DNA from: Alphaproteobacteria bacterium
GTDB taxonomy: Bacteria > Pseudomonadota > Alphaproteobacteria > UBA2966
Reading direction: 5' to 3'
Assembly: GCA_018654745.1 (NCBI GenBank)
Contig: JABILA010000039.1
Span: forward strand, 1-41,824
DNA length: 41,824 nucleotides
In this document: positions 24,657-34,571 of the stretch, piece by piece
Layout of the letters: every line of letters starts with the position of its first letter
Position numbering within the stretch: position 1 is the first letter of the stretch
The notes under the pieces: model-generated
Seen by the model: the letters and a program-made list of their open reading frames with translations, nothing else
The model's database searches: none
Told to the model about the DNA's origin: nothing
Program-made: the position numbers and the translations under genes

Positions 24657-26696
24657 ATGAGCGCCTACAAATCCCTGATGTCGCCTTTAAAACTGGGCCA
24701 TGTCACCCTTAAAAACCGAATTGTTAGCGCAGCTCACGCTCCTGGTCTGGCTGAAAACGGAAAGCCGGGCATGCGTTATCAGCTCTATCACGAAGAAAAA
24801 GCAAAGGGCGGCTTAGCGATGACGATGTTCGGGGGGTCTTCTAACATCGCCCGTGATTCCGGCTCTATCTATGGACAGATCTACGTCGGGCATGACGATA
24901 TAATCCCATCGTTCCGCGAATTTTCTGATCGTATTCACAAACATGGTTGCGCCATTATGTGTCAGATTTCGCACATGGGTCGTCGAACTTCGTGGAACAG
25001 TGGTGACTGGATACCAACGCTTGCCCCTTCCGTTGTTCGTGACCCGGCCCACCATTCTGTCCCTCGGGAAATGACCAGCCATGATATCAAACGTATCATC
25101 AAAAATTTTGGTGACGCGGCTTACCGTTGCCAGGAAGGCGGCCTTGACGGTTGCGAGGTTCTCTCTTCTAGCCATGTTCTGGGTCAATTCCTTTCCCCAT
25201 TAAGTAATCGCCGAACTGACGCTTACGGAGGCGAACTAGACCGGCGAGCCAGATTCCTTCTTGAAGTTCTCGAAGAAGTCAAAAATCGAGTCAGCGACGA
25301 TTTTTTGATCAGCGTCCGTTTTGCCGCCGATGAAAGTAACGAAAACGGCATGCCCGCTGAAGAAGGGATCGAAGTCGCCCGCATGATCGCAAAGACCGGA
25401 ACAGTTGATTTTTTGAATATTAATGGCGCCTACGGGGCAACCACCCACGGTTTAGCGGAATGTTTTCCCGGCATGGCGTACAAAAGCGCCCCCTACATCG
25501 AACTTTGCCGTCAAATAAAGGATGCCTCAGGCCTTCCCGTGATGCAAGCTTCGCGGATCAGCGACCCGTCAACCGCAGACCACGCCATTTCCGAAGGGTA
25601 TTTGGACATGGCGGGAATGGTGCGCCCTTTGATTGCTGATCCACATTTTGCAGTAAAACTGGAGCGAGGCGAAGAGGAGCGTATTCGGCCCTGTGTCGGG
25701 GCTGGGTTTTGCCTTGATCGCGTGTACCATGGTGGGGACGTGTTGTGCCTGCAAAATGCCGCAACGGCACGAGAACAAACAATTCCCTATACACCACCAA
25801 AGGCAAAGATCCGAAAAAAAGTTGTTGTTGTCGGGGGAGGGCCTGCTGGCATGGAAGCGGCACGTGTTTTGGCGGAAAGAAATCATGAAGTGATCTTGTT
25901 CGAAGCTGGCACCAGACTGGGCGGTCAGATCTGCCTTGCCGCCAATGCCACTTGGCGCAAGGACATGATTGGCATTGCCGATTGGCTTGCCGCCGAAATT
26001 GAGCATCTGGGTGTCGAAGTAAGGCTTAATAAATATGCCGAAAAAGAAGATGTTCTTTCAGAAGGCCCTGATGTCATTATTATCGCCACCGGTGGTGTTC
26101 CGATGCAAAGTCTTGTCGAGGGAGGTGGTGATCTGGCCCTTTCATCATGGGATGTTCTGGGGGGACACGCCAAAGTGGGCGGTCGGGTCTTGGTTTTTGA
26201 TGAGACTGGTGATCACGCAGGCCTGTCCGTCGCCGAGCACATCGCAAATAACGGTGCCAATGTTGAAATCGTGACACCTGACCGTCAGGTCGGTCGGGCT
26301 ATAGGCGGTCAAAACTTTCCTGTCTATTTACGCGATCTTTATCGTCTTGGTGTCACCTTTACCACTGATCACAGAGTGAAAAAAATCACTCAGGACGGCA
26401 ACCAGAAACGGGTCACGTTGCACAATGATTTCACACGCGAACCGGTAGAACGAGTTGTCGATCACATAATTTTGGAACAAGGGACCTATCCAGCAACTGA
26501 ATTATTTGAAGACCTCAGAGACGGCTCGAAAAACTTGGGTCGTATTGATGTCGACGCTCTTTGTGAATTACGCCCGCAACCACAAGAGGACAATCCTAAG
26601 GGTTCCTTCAACATGTTCGCCATTGGCGACGCCGTGGCTTCACGCGATATCCACGCGGCAATTTATGATGCGATGCGCTTATGTCTGGTCATATGA
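24657..26696 (+). CDS. TMA dehydrogenase/N-methylproline demethylase-like FMN-FAD oxidoreductase
   Basis: A 679-aa OYE-fold flavoprotein with a C-terminal FAD/NAD-type domain, as in trimethylamine dehydrogenase, histamine dehydrogenase, 2,4-dienoyl-CoA reductase and stachydrine-pathway demethylases. The TIM barrel covers about 1-340, the Fe-S segment 346-364, and the dinucleotide domain begins VVVVGGGPAGMEAARVLAE near 386. Two cofactor sites are altered against TMADH: the Cys that covalently binds FMN (Cys30 there) is Ala28 in SAAHAPG, and the cluster segment RPCVGAGFC keeps Cys346, 352 and 364 but has Ala349 where the second ligand should be. It probably oxidatively demethylates the product of the methyltransferase upstream; substrate is inferred only. 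Confidence 0.85.
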   Translation: MSAYKSLMSPLKLGHVTLKNRIVSAAHAPGLAENGKPGMRYQLYHEEKAKGGLAMTMFGGSSNIARDSGSIYGQIYVGHDDIIPSFREFSDRIHKHGCAIMCQISHMGRRTSWNSGDWIPTLAPSVVRDPAHHSVPREMTSHDIKRIIKNFGDAAYRCQEGGLDGCEVLSSSHVLGQFLSPLSNRRTDAYGGELDRRARFLLEVLEEVKNRVSDDFLISVRFAADESNENGMPAEEGIEVARMIAKTGTVDFLNINGAYGATTHGLAECFPGMAYKSAPYIELCRQIKDASGLPVMQASRISDPSTADHAISEGYLDMAGMVRPLIADPHFAVKLERGEEERIRPCVGAGFCLDRVYHGGDVLCLQNAATAREQTIPYTPPKAKIRKKVVVVGGGPAGMEAARVLAERNHEVILFEAGTRLGGQICLAANATWRKDMIGIADWLAAEIEHLGVEVRLNKYAEKEDVLSEGPDVIIIATGGVPMQSLVEGGGDLALSSWDVLGGHAKVGGRVLVFDETGDHAGLSVAEHIANNGANVEIVTPDRQVGRAIGGQNFPVYLRDLYRLGVTFTTDHRVKKITQDGNQKRVTLHNDFTREPVERVVDHIILEQGTYPATELFEDLRDGSKNLGRIDVDALCELRPQPQEDNPKGSFNMFAIGDAVASRDIHAAIYDAMRLCLVI

Positions 26697-26715
26697 AAAA
26701 TCAAAGAGGCATGAG

Positions 26716-28110
26716 ATGACCGCTATCCAAGAAAAACAACAAGCCGCAGACCAAGCGATCAACATACTAGGCAAGTTTATTGCTGATACACCGAACGATC
26801 ATGTTGACAAGGCGCTTGCCCGGTCCCGCCGGGCTTTTCTGGATACCATTGGATGCATGTTCTTAGGCTCCAAGCACGAGGTTACCCAAACCGCCTTTAA
26901 CACCGTTTCCGAATGGGGAATGGGAGATAGGCTTGTCGTCGGGACCGACCGGCGACTGGCCGCGCCTTGGGCCGCCTTGGTCAATGGAACCTCTGCGCAT
27001 TCCCTCGACTATGATGACTGGGACAACCCTGGCCTCACGCATACGAGCGCCATTCTTGTTCCAGCTATTTTAGCCTCGGCTTCCCTGGATGCTAGCGGCC
27101 TTGACCTTTTCGATGCCCACATAATTGGTGTTGAAATAATTTTGCGAATTGGTGAAGTCGTTAATATGAGCCATTACGAGCGCGGCTGGCACGCCACAAA
27201 TACGGTGGGGGCGATCGGTGCGGCAGCGGCTTGTGCTCGAATTCTTCGTCTGGATGGCGAGGCTTCAGCCAATGCACTCTCGCTAGCAACAAGTATGGCG
27301 GGGGGGTATACAACACAATTTGGAACTTCCGCAAAACCACTACACGCCGGGTTTGCCGCAAAATCTGGAATACTCGCTTCATTTTTGGCTCAGAATGGCG
27401 CTACGGGTCAGCGAAGTGCGCTCGACGGAAAAGTCAGTTTCGCAACCCTCATGTCGGATGCCTGCGGCAAAGATTTTGAAAAGTCACTGCCCAAACTCGG
27501 CAACCCCTGGGGCATTTTGGAATACGGTCTGTACACAAAACTGTATCCCTCCTGCGGATGCACTCACCTTGCCATTGAGGCGGCAGAACAACTTCAAGCC
27601 AAGCACAATATTATTCCCGATGCTATTGAAAGTGTGCTGGTTACAACGTCTGACATCGCCATTGAGGTGCTTCCTTACGACGTTCCAAAAATAGCCAGAG
27701 AAGCTCTTTTTAGTCTGCCTTGGTGCGTAGCGGTCGGTTTGCGTGACGGCAAGGTTGGCGTCGATTCGTTTAGTGATCAGGCCATTTTGCGGTCTGAAGT
27801 TTCATCACTCGCGGCACGTGTCAGCGTTGAGAAGCACCCCCGCAATGGAGGCGATGTCTTTCATCAGGATTTTCCTGATTGCGTTACGGTAACATTGAAA
27901 TCAGGTGAGACCTATCATGAAGAGGTCGCTTATCCGCGTGGAGCACCTGAACGTCCGGCGAGTGATTTAGATGTCGAAAGAAAATTTCTAGATTGTGCCG
28001 AGCGTTGCATATCTGAGAAGCAGGCTTTCGATATTCTTGATTTTTTCAGGCTTCCCCCTTCCTCATGGAGTCATCAACAACTTTCTGAACTATTAGAAAC
28101 TTCTTCATAA
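26716..28110 (+). CDS. MmgE/PrpD family protein
   Basis: A 464-aa member of the 2-methylcitrate dehydratase/cis-aconitate decarboxylase family. Landmarks: ARRAFLDTIGCM-like SRRAFLDTIGCMFLG, LVNGTSAHSLDYDDW, GWHATNTVGAIGAAAA and KLYPSCGCTHLAIEAA. The ATG at 26716 follows AGAGG and lies 19 nt after the flavoprotein stop; the open frame extends 70 codons further into that gene but the extra residues are not family-like. The family dehydrates or isomerises carboxylic acids; which acid is processed in this N-methyl/betaine cluster is unclear. Confidence 0.88.
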   Translation: MTAIQEKQQAADQAINILGKFIADTPNDHVDKALARSRRAFLDTIGCMFLGSKHEVTQTAFNTVSEWGMGDRLVVGTDRRLAAPWAALVNGTSAHSLDYDDWDNPGLTHTSAILVPAILASASLDASGLDLFDAHIIGVEIILRIGEVVNMSHYERGWHATNTVGAIGAAAACARILRLDGEASANALSLATSMAGGYTTQFGTSAKPLHAGFAAKSGILASFLAQNGATGQRSALDGKVSFATLMSDACGKDFEKSLPKLGNPWGILEYGLYTKLYPSCGCTHLAIEAAEQLQAKHNIIPDAIESVLVTTSDIAIEVLPYDVPKIAREALFSLPWCVAVGLRDGKVGVDSFSDQAILRSEVSSLAARVSVEKHPRNGGDVFHQDFPDCVTVTLKSGETYHEEVAYPRGAPERPASDLDVERKFLDCAERCISEKQAFDILDFFRLPPSSWSHQQLSELLETSS

Positions 28111-28167
28111 TTTCAATTTTTATGCCAGTTTTGAACTCAAAGCTAACCGGGATATGAAGACAAATAC

Positions 28168-28806
28168 ATGAATGACACAACAGAACGTCAGATAATAAAG
28201 CTTCGCGAAACCTTACTGGATCTTATCGCCAACACAGCGCCCCCGGCAGGCATTCCGACGGGTGTTTCCAGCACCACTGTTAGAATCTTGAATGAAATAA
28301 CGGGTAAAGTTGAAACCGCAAAAGAGAAATCCGGTTTGATGGCGCTAAACCAACTTGACGGTATTGTCGCCAAAGCTAAAGAAGATGCATCGGGACGGGT
28401 TATCAAAGCACTGTACGGGGTTCGTCAACACTTACGTTGGAGCCAAAACGAAAACTACAAAAAACACAAACACATGAATGGCTATCTCAACAACTCCGCA
28501 TTTTGCGAATTTGTTGGGCCGCGAGGCATTTATAAAACCAACGAAGTGGCAATTGGTTTCTTTCTGATGGGCCCGCATATCCATTATCCAAATCACAATC
28601 ATCCAGCTGCCGAAGTGTATTTTGTGTTGTCTGGAAATGCACAATGGGCCTGCGGCACTGAAGACTGGAAACTCCAACCTCCGGGTTCCAGCATTTATCA
28701 CTCTCCGAACCTCAATCACGCCATGCGAACAACCGACGATCCCCTACTTGCCCTTTTCTGTTGGCATGGCGATTTGCAGACTTATCCGAACCCTACATTA
28801 AATTGA
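28168..28806 (+). CDS. DMSP lyase-like (DddQ/DddL superfamily) cupin
   Basis: A 212-aa protein with an N-terminal helical part and a C-terminal cupin barrel. The metal/active-site motif YPNHNHPAAEVYFVLSG gives Tyr140, His143, His145, Glu149 and Tyr151, and the second cupin motif supplies His184 in NLNHAMRT. This Tyr-His-His-Glu-Tyr...His set is the pattern of the DMSP lyase-like superfamily (DddQ, DddW, DddL), whose members cleave dimethylsulfoniopropionate to DMS and acrylate. Family members with other substrates exist, and neighbours here act on N-methyl compounds, so lyase activity on a betaine analogue is an alternative. Confidence 0.75.
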   Translation: MNDTTERQIIKLRETLLDLIANTAPPAGIPTGVSSTTVRILNEITGKVETAKEKSGLMALNQLDGIVAKAKEDASGRVIKALYGVRQHLRWSQNENYKKHKHMNGYLNNSAFCEFVGPRGIYKTNEVAIGFFLMGPHIHYPNHNHPAAEVYFVLSGNAQWACGTEDWKLQPPGSSIYHSPNLNHAMRTTDDPLLALFCWHGDLQTYPNPTLN

Positions 28807-28807
28807 T

Positions 28808-28918
28808 CCAGAACGGCCACTGTCAGAGTAAAACGGCTTGAATGGCTTAAGTTCACCTCATAATCTCGATTGATAAAAAGCCCGTTTACTTTGACAATGC
28901 CCGCGCTAGCCGTTCTGG
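28808..28918. repeat. 10-bp inverted repeat flanking 91 nt
   Basis: CCAGAACGGC (28808-28817), two bases after the cupin stop, is complementary to GCCGTTCTGG (28909-28918). The gap up to the CoA-transferase (28807-29060) has no gene. The pair may mark a structured 3' end or a degraded small insertion. Confidence 0.35.
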
Positions 28919-29060
28919 CGCTCGTTGTCCTCGAACATAATCACAGGCGGATAGGCCCGCTGGTCTGGAATGACTTTGGGGTGAAATGCGCTGAACCAGC
29001 CATCAAAAGGATTTAAAGAATTATGGAAAAACAGGAACCTACCACTAAGATGAGGTTATT

Positions 29061-30152
29061 ATGGGGGCGTTGAGTCACATTCGAGTGCTTGACCTCAGCC
29101 GTGTTCTGGCCGGGCCGTGGGCCGCCCAGGTTTTGGCTGATCTGGGGGCCGATGTTATCAAGGTCGAACGACCAGTTGGCGGTGACGACACCCGTCACTG
29201 GGGGCCATTTTATTTGTCCGATAAGGATGGAAACCCGACCGAACAGTCTGCCTATTTCCTGTCTGCTAACCGTGGTAAAAAATCAATTGCCGTGGATATT
29301 TCATCATCGCAGGGTCAGGGCATCATTCGAAAGCTGATTGCAACCAGTGACGTGGTGATTGAAAATTTCAAAGTCGGTGGTCTGAAAAAATATGGTCTCG
29401 ATTATGAAAGTCTGAAAGCAGACCATCCGGGCCTGGTTTATTGCTCTATCACCGGTTTTGGTCAAAACGGCCCGTATGCCAAAAGGGCTGGTTACGACTT
29501 CATGATACAATCAATGGGCGGGTTGATGAGCATCACCGGTGAGCCCGATGGCGTTGCGGGCAGTGGGCCGCAAAAAGTCGGTGTTGCCGTGGCCGATGAA
29601 TTCACCGGCTTGTATAGCGTGATCGCCATTCAAGCAGCGCTTTCGCACCGGGAGCGCACGGGCGAAGGTCAGCATATCGATATGGCGCTATTGGATGTTC
29701 AGGTTTCCATGTTGGGCAATCAGGCGCTGAATTTCCTGATGTCGGATACGGCCCCTCAACGTATGGGAAACGCCCACCCCAATATCGTGCCCTATCAGGC
29801 TTTTGAAACCAAGGACGGCCACATGATCCTAGCAATCGGCAATGATAACCAGTTCGCCAAGTTCTGCGCCGTTGTTGGACGAGGGGAATTAGCCGACGAC
29901 GAACGGTTCACAACCAATTTGGCCCGGATAGCCAATCGCGATATCCTAATCCCAATCCTGCGGGAAATATTAGGTTCTCAAAACACAGATGACTGGCTGG
30001 TAATTCTGGAGAACGAACACGTTCCCTGCGGTCCCATCAATACCATCGATCAGGTGTTCGCCGACCCGCAGGTCGCCCATCGGGGCATGCAATTGAATTT
30101 GGAACATCCGACGGCCGGAAACAGCCCTGGTGACGTTCCTCCTAAATCTTGA
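29061..30152 (+). pseudogene. CaiB/BaiF (class III) CoA-transferase, 3' end cut by IS3 remnant
   Basis: Family III CoA-transferase: N-terminal LSHIRVLDLSRVLAGPWAAQ, ADVIKVERPVGGD, ENFKVGGLKKYGLDYESL, GFGQNGPYAKRAGYDFM and GEGQHIDMALLD are all typical. The frame matches the family to about residue 356 (EHPTAGNSPG), then changes to a short unrelated tail GDVPPKS and stops. Relatives run 30-50 residues further. The break coincides with the start of an IS3-type sequence at about 30131. The lost tail contributes to the interlocked dimer in known members, so function is probably impaired; activity cannot be excluded. It would have activated a pathway acid as its CoA ester. Confidence 0.8.
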
Positions 30153-30197
30153 TCCATTTTGAGGTTAGTGTTTTCGATATCGACACGGAGACACACA

Positions 30198-30458
30198 ATG
30201 AAGAGCAGATTTTCAGACGAGAAAATTATTGGGATTTTGAAGAAGCACGAGGCCGGCATCACGGTGAAGGAGTTATGCCGTAAATACGGCATGTCAGATG
30301 CCACCTATTATAAATGGAAGGCCAAGTATTCGGGCTTGGAGATCAATGAAGCCCGTCGTTTGCGTTCCCTTGAGGATGAGAACCGACACTTGAAGAAGCT
30401 GGTTGCCTATTTATCGTTGGATAAGATGGCGCTGGAAGAAGTGCTAAAAGAAATATGA
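30198..30458 (+). CDS. IS3-family transposase OrfA
   Basis: An 86-aa transposase A protein with an HTH (FSDEKIIGILKKHEAGITV, then ELCRKYGMSDATYYKWKAKY) and a leucine-zipper-like C-terminal helix (RRLRSLEDENRHLKKLVAYL). This is the HTH_Tnp_1 family. Its TGA overlaps the ATG of the truncated orfB and an AAAAG run just upstream could support the frameshift typical of IS3. Intact in itself, but useless without OrfB. Confidence 0.88.
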   Translation: MKSRFSDEKIIGILKKHEAGITVKELCRKYGMSDATYYKWKAKYSGLEINEARRLRSLEDENRHLKKLVAYLSLDKMALEEVLKEI

Positions 30459-30505
30459 GCCCCAAGGACCAACGCCGTGCGGTAGAGGCCTGCAAGGACT
30501 CCTGA
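30455..30505 (+). pseudogene. IS3 transposase OrfB stub
   Basis: Starts ATG at 30455 inside the orfA stop and encodes MSPKDQRRAVEACKDS before TGA. Intact OrfB proteins have about 270-290 residues with a DDE integrase core, none of which is present. The sequence after it carries stops in all forward frames and a 9-bp palindrome (GGAAAGTGG / CCACTTTCC) near 30600, possibly the deletion joint. Confidence 0.6.
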
Positions 30506-30774
30506 ACCAAGCGGCGACCAGATCGACCTCTGTTACCTGATAATCGTTGAGCGCCGAAGGAGCGAATAAGCACCAACGAATGTTGGCAGGAGGAAAGTGG
30601 ACCCACTTTCCATGTCCTGCCCTCTTAACGACAGACCAAAAAGGGACAATTCCTGAGACATTATGTCAAAATTTGTCAATTATTGGCAAATGTTAACAAA
30701 CCTAATCAATATCTCATTAAATCAACGGGTTAGAATAAGGACTATTCAATCCATTGACTTCACCCTCAATATCC

Positions 30775-30805
30775 TTACCTTAGAGGTAATTACATAACGG
30801 GTAAT
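30775..30805. promoter_or_regulatory. tandem palindromic operator upstream of higBA
   Basis: TTACC-TTAGA-GGTAA (30775-30789) is a perfect 5-bp dyad, followed at once by a related unit TTACATAACGGGTAAT (30790-30805). TTGACT at 30754-30759 is a plausible -35 box. Two adjacent similar sites just before a toxin-antitoxin operon are expected for HigA/HigBA autorepression. The surrounding gap 30506-30820 holds no gene. Confidence 0.55.
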
Positions 30806-30820
30806 CAACAAGGTGTTTCA

Positions 30821-31111
30821 GTGGCCATCGTAAGGATCAGACACAAGGGGCTGAAAGCGTTATTCCAAAATGGGACAACGGGCCTGGTAGGCAAAAACCT
30901 GCAGGCCAACGCAGCGATTATCATGGATTTTCTTGATGTCATCGCCACGCTTTCTGACTGCGACGGCGTCAAGGATTTTCATCCTCTGAAGGGTGAAAGA
31001 AAAGGCCAGTACGCCATGTCAGTATCCGGCAACTGGCGGATTGTTTTCAACATCGAGGAAAACATCGCTGGCGTTGACGTGACAATTTTGAATTTGGAAG
31101 ACTACCATTAG
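30821..31111 (+). CDS. higB: HigB-type toxin (RelE superfamily)
   Basis: A 96-aa mRNA interferase-like toxin. Typical HigB pattern: IRHKGLKALFQNG at the N-terminus, FHPLKGERKGQYAMSVSGNW and RIVFNIEE, ending VTILNLEDYH. The start is GTG at 30821 with AAGG upstream. It lies before its antitoxin (reverse toxin-antitoxin order usual for hig), with a 12-nt gap. Likely stabilises the mobile segment that ends at 34.4 kb. Confidence 0.9.
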   Translation: MAIVRIRHKGLKALFQNGTTGLVGKNLQANAAIIMDFLDVIATLSDCDGVKDFHPLKGERKGQYAMSVSGNWRIVFNIEENIAGVDVTILNLEDYH

Positions 31112-31123
31112 GCGGAGATTTTT

Positions 31124-31447
31124 ATGACCGAAACACTTAAACGCAACAGGCGTCCGACGGCTCCGGGGCTACTCCTGAAAGAACTGTTCCTTACCCCACG
31201 CGGCATCGTCCACAAGGAGTTCGCCGCTGACATTGAAATCAGCGAAAAGCAGCTCAGCCTGATAGTTAACGGACGCCGGATGATGCCGGTCGTCGCCGGT
31301 CGCATCGCCAAGGCGTTGAACACGACGCCCCGGCTCTGGTTGAACGCGCAGGCCGCCGTTGATGATTGGGACATTCAGCAGGAATTACGAAACTGGGAAC
31401 CGAAAATCACGTACCAAGCGCCAGAGAGGATGCTGAAAGAGGCCTGA
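31124..31447 (+). CDS. higA: HigA-type antitoxin (XRE family)
   Basis: A 107-aa HTH antitoxin of the HigA/VapI group: RRPTAPGLLLKELFLTPRGI at the N-terminus, HTH within EFAADIEISEKQLSLIVNG, and RIAKALNTTPRLWLNAQAA. It neutralises HigB and probably binds the tandem operator at 30775-30805 to repress the pair. Confidence 0.9.
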   Translation: MTETLKRNRRPTAPGLLLKELFLTPRGIVHKEFAADIEISEKQLSLIVNGRRMMPVVAGRIAKALNTTPRLWLNAQAAVDDWDIQQELRNWEPKITYQAPERMLKEA

Positions 31448-31467
31448 TAGGCCTGGCACGGGGTCCG

Positions 31468-31785
31468 TCACCACAAATCATCATCGCCCGCACCGGGGTC
31501 ATAGTTAAATTTTGCGGGGAATGGTTCTCTTTCTCCGGTATCAACCAGTTTTTCCCGCTCTATGGGTTTTTCAGACTTATTGATCGGTACAGTGACGTTT
31601 AATGCTAGCCCCCCCAATCTTCCAGCTCTGTCGGCATTGATCAAGCGGTAGAACGAACGCGAAGACATGGTAACAACGCCCTCATCGTTCAGCTCCTTGA
31701 AAATGTACGAAACAGGGTAACCCGCTTTGATACGCTGCTGTATTCGCTCTTTTTGAGCCAGATATTCCACCTTGCACAGCGCCAT
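31468..31785 (-). CDS. TraK-like small plasmid/ICE protein
   Basis: A 105-aa protein. Its N-terminal part KERIQQRIKAGYPVSYIFKE and LNDEGVVTMSSRSFYRLI resembles the short helical DNA-binding segment of TraK-type relaxosome accessory proteins found beside relaxases and in mobile elements; the C-terminal half is polar and unrecognised. No relaxase is seen in the window. It follows the HTH gene by 3 nt, so the two form a minus-strand pair facing higA. Confidence 0.5.
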   Translation of the reverse strand: MALCKVEYLAQKERIQQRIKAGYPVSYIFKELNDEGVVTMSSRSFYRLINADRAGRLGGLALNVTVPINKSEKPIEREKLVDTGEREPFPAKFNYDPGAGDDDLW

Positions 31786-31788
31786 GGT

Positions 31789-32448
31789 TCATTCACCACG
31801 GATGCGCCTGATGGCTTCTTCAAAGCTCAGGCCTTGTTTCTGGATCGCTGCATCCACATCGGCCAGGGTAGGTTTTTCATCTGGCAGGTCACCCCAGACG
31901 GAATCAAACTCACTGATGCTCAGCGGACCTTGCTCCCAAGCGGCATCCCCCTGCTCCAGATTGAGTGTGTTGATCGAGGGCTTACCACCCCGCCATCGGG
32001 CCACCTTCCCCACCGTTGTCTTTTGCACCTGAAGGCCTGCCGGCATGCGGATGACCGCCCTCACCCCGCCATCGGTGATGGCGGCGATTTCGGTCTGGCT
32101 GAGGTTGAACACCTTGGCAATACTCTTCATACCGGGCAGAGACCAAGGAGCTGCGGCCATCTCGGCCCCATTTGGAAAATAGAGGCAAAAAGCCTCCTCC
32201 AGATTTTTCATGACACCTTTTAAGCGCCACTCGTGGACCTTGGTTTTATCGGGCTCCCCCTTGGGAACACCCAGATATTCCAGGAGTCTGCCAACATTGG
32301 CCTCAGAAAGAGTTTTCTCCCCGCGCAGCCACTTGCTCACGTTGCCATGATGCAGGCCAAGCCCGTCCGAAACCGCCTTCATGCCGCCGAACAACGTGCA
32401 GGCTGTTTTCAGGACACGCCGACCTTCGAGGGTGTTCAAATCAATCAT
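31789..32448 (-). CDS. HTH-domain protein of mobile element, function unknown
   Basis: A 219-aa protein not recognised beyond an N-terminal Cro/XRE-like HTH (about residues 15-60: ALF-like FGGMKAVSDGLGLHHGNVSK, WLRGEKTLSEANVGRLLEYLG). The rest is soluble, without clear motifs; the C-terminus has DAAIQKQGLSFEEAIRRIRG, similar to short helical tails in plasmid regulators. AT-rich DNA upstream contains TATAAT on the minus strand (32509-32504). Probably regulates the pair it heads or the neighbouring recombinase. Confidence 0.6.
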   Translation of the reverse strand: MIDLNTLEGRRVLKTACTLFGGMKAVSDGLGLHHGNVSKWLRGEKTLSEANVGRLLEYLGVPKGEPDKTKVHEWRLKGVMKNLEEAFCLYFPNGAEMAAAPWSLPGMKSIAKVFNLSQTEIAAITDGGVRAVIRMPAGLQVQKTTVGKVARWRGGKPSINTLNLEQGDAAWEQGPLSISEFDSVWGDLPDEKPTLADVDAAIQKQGLSFEEAIRRIRGE

Positions 32449-32778
32449 AGGGGCTGCCCTTGGAATTTACTACACATTATTTACACTTTTATATTGCACA
32501 TTAATTATACGTTATCTATAGTCCGGTATGCTTATCCCGTCAAGACAGCTCAAAAGAAGAAGGCCGGAACAAGGTTTAAATGAAAACAACCCCCAGAGAG
32601 TGGTTCAAGACAACGGCCCGAAACAGAGTCAAAGTCTGCCCCGCTTGCACACCTTGGTTCGCTTATTAGCCCGACAGACCGCTCTTCAGGTTTACCTATC
32701 TCGACTTCCCCAGCCTCCTGTTGACAGGTTCAAAAGATCAGACTCTACTCATCTGGAGAACAGAGAGGAAGATTGATC
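32449..32778. promoter_or_regulatory. divergent promoter region between HTH gene and serine recombinase
   Basis: 330 nt without a convincing gene. It begins with a strongly AT-rich block (32460-32525) carrying a minus-strand TATAAT. Towards the recombinase, TTGACA at 32721-32726 is followed after 17 nt by TCTACT, a plausible sigma-70 pair. A 29-codon frame from 32580 has no supporting features. Confidence 0.4.
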
Positions 32779-34414
<1,636 letters not shown>

Positions 34415-34505
34415 TGAGCCGAACATAAACTCTTAAAGTCCTTGTAATTCACCATTTTTTCCTTATATTCCGTACCATTGAAGCCATTTGTCTATGAACC
34501 ACCTG

Positions 34506-34568
34506 TAACACCGAATAACACCGGATAAAGCTGAATTACAAACAAAACGCGGCAATTACGCGGCAATT
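34506..34568. repeat. two sets of tandem repeats before the integrase start
   Basis: TAACACCGAA / TAACACCGGA (34506-34515, 34516-34525) are adjacent 10-mers differing at one base. ACGCGGCAATT is repeated exactly in tandem (34547-34557, 34558-34568) and ends 3 nt before the integrase ATG, taking the place of a normal ribosome binding site. Such repeats next to att are typical arm-type sites for integrase or excisionase and may allow autoregulation. Confidence 0.55.
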
Positions 34569-34571
34569 ATT

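Larger units (their letters stand above)
30131..30505 (+). mobile_element. IS3-family insertion sequence, left part only
   Basis: Begins at TGACGTTCCTCCTAAATC, fitting the 5'-TG terminus of IS3 elements, exactly where the CoA-transferase loses homology. It contains a full orfA and the first 16 codons of orfB overlapping it. No matching right inverted repeat (complement of the left end) is found in the following few hundred bases, so the element is deleted on its right. The deletion junction with the higBA segment lies between about 30505 and 30750. Confidence 0.7.

Noticed and set aside
32528..32776. 82-codon ORF upstream of the serine recombinase
   Set aside because: Runs through the promoter region and shows no known motifs or good start site.
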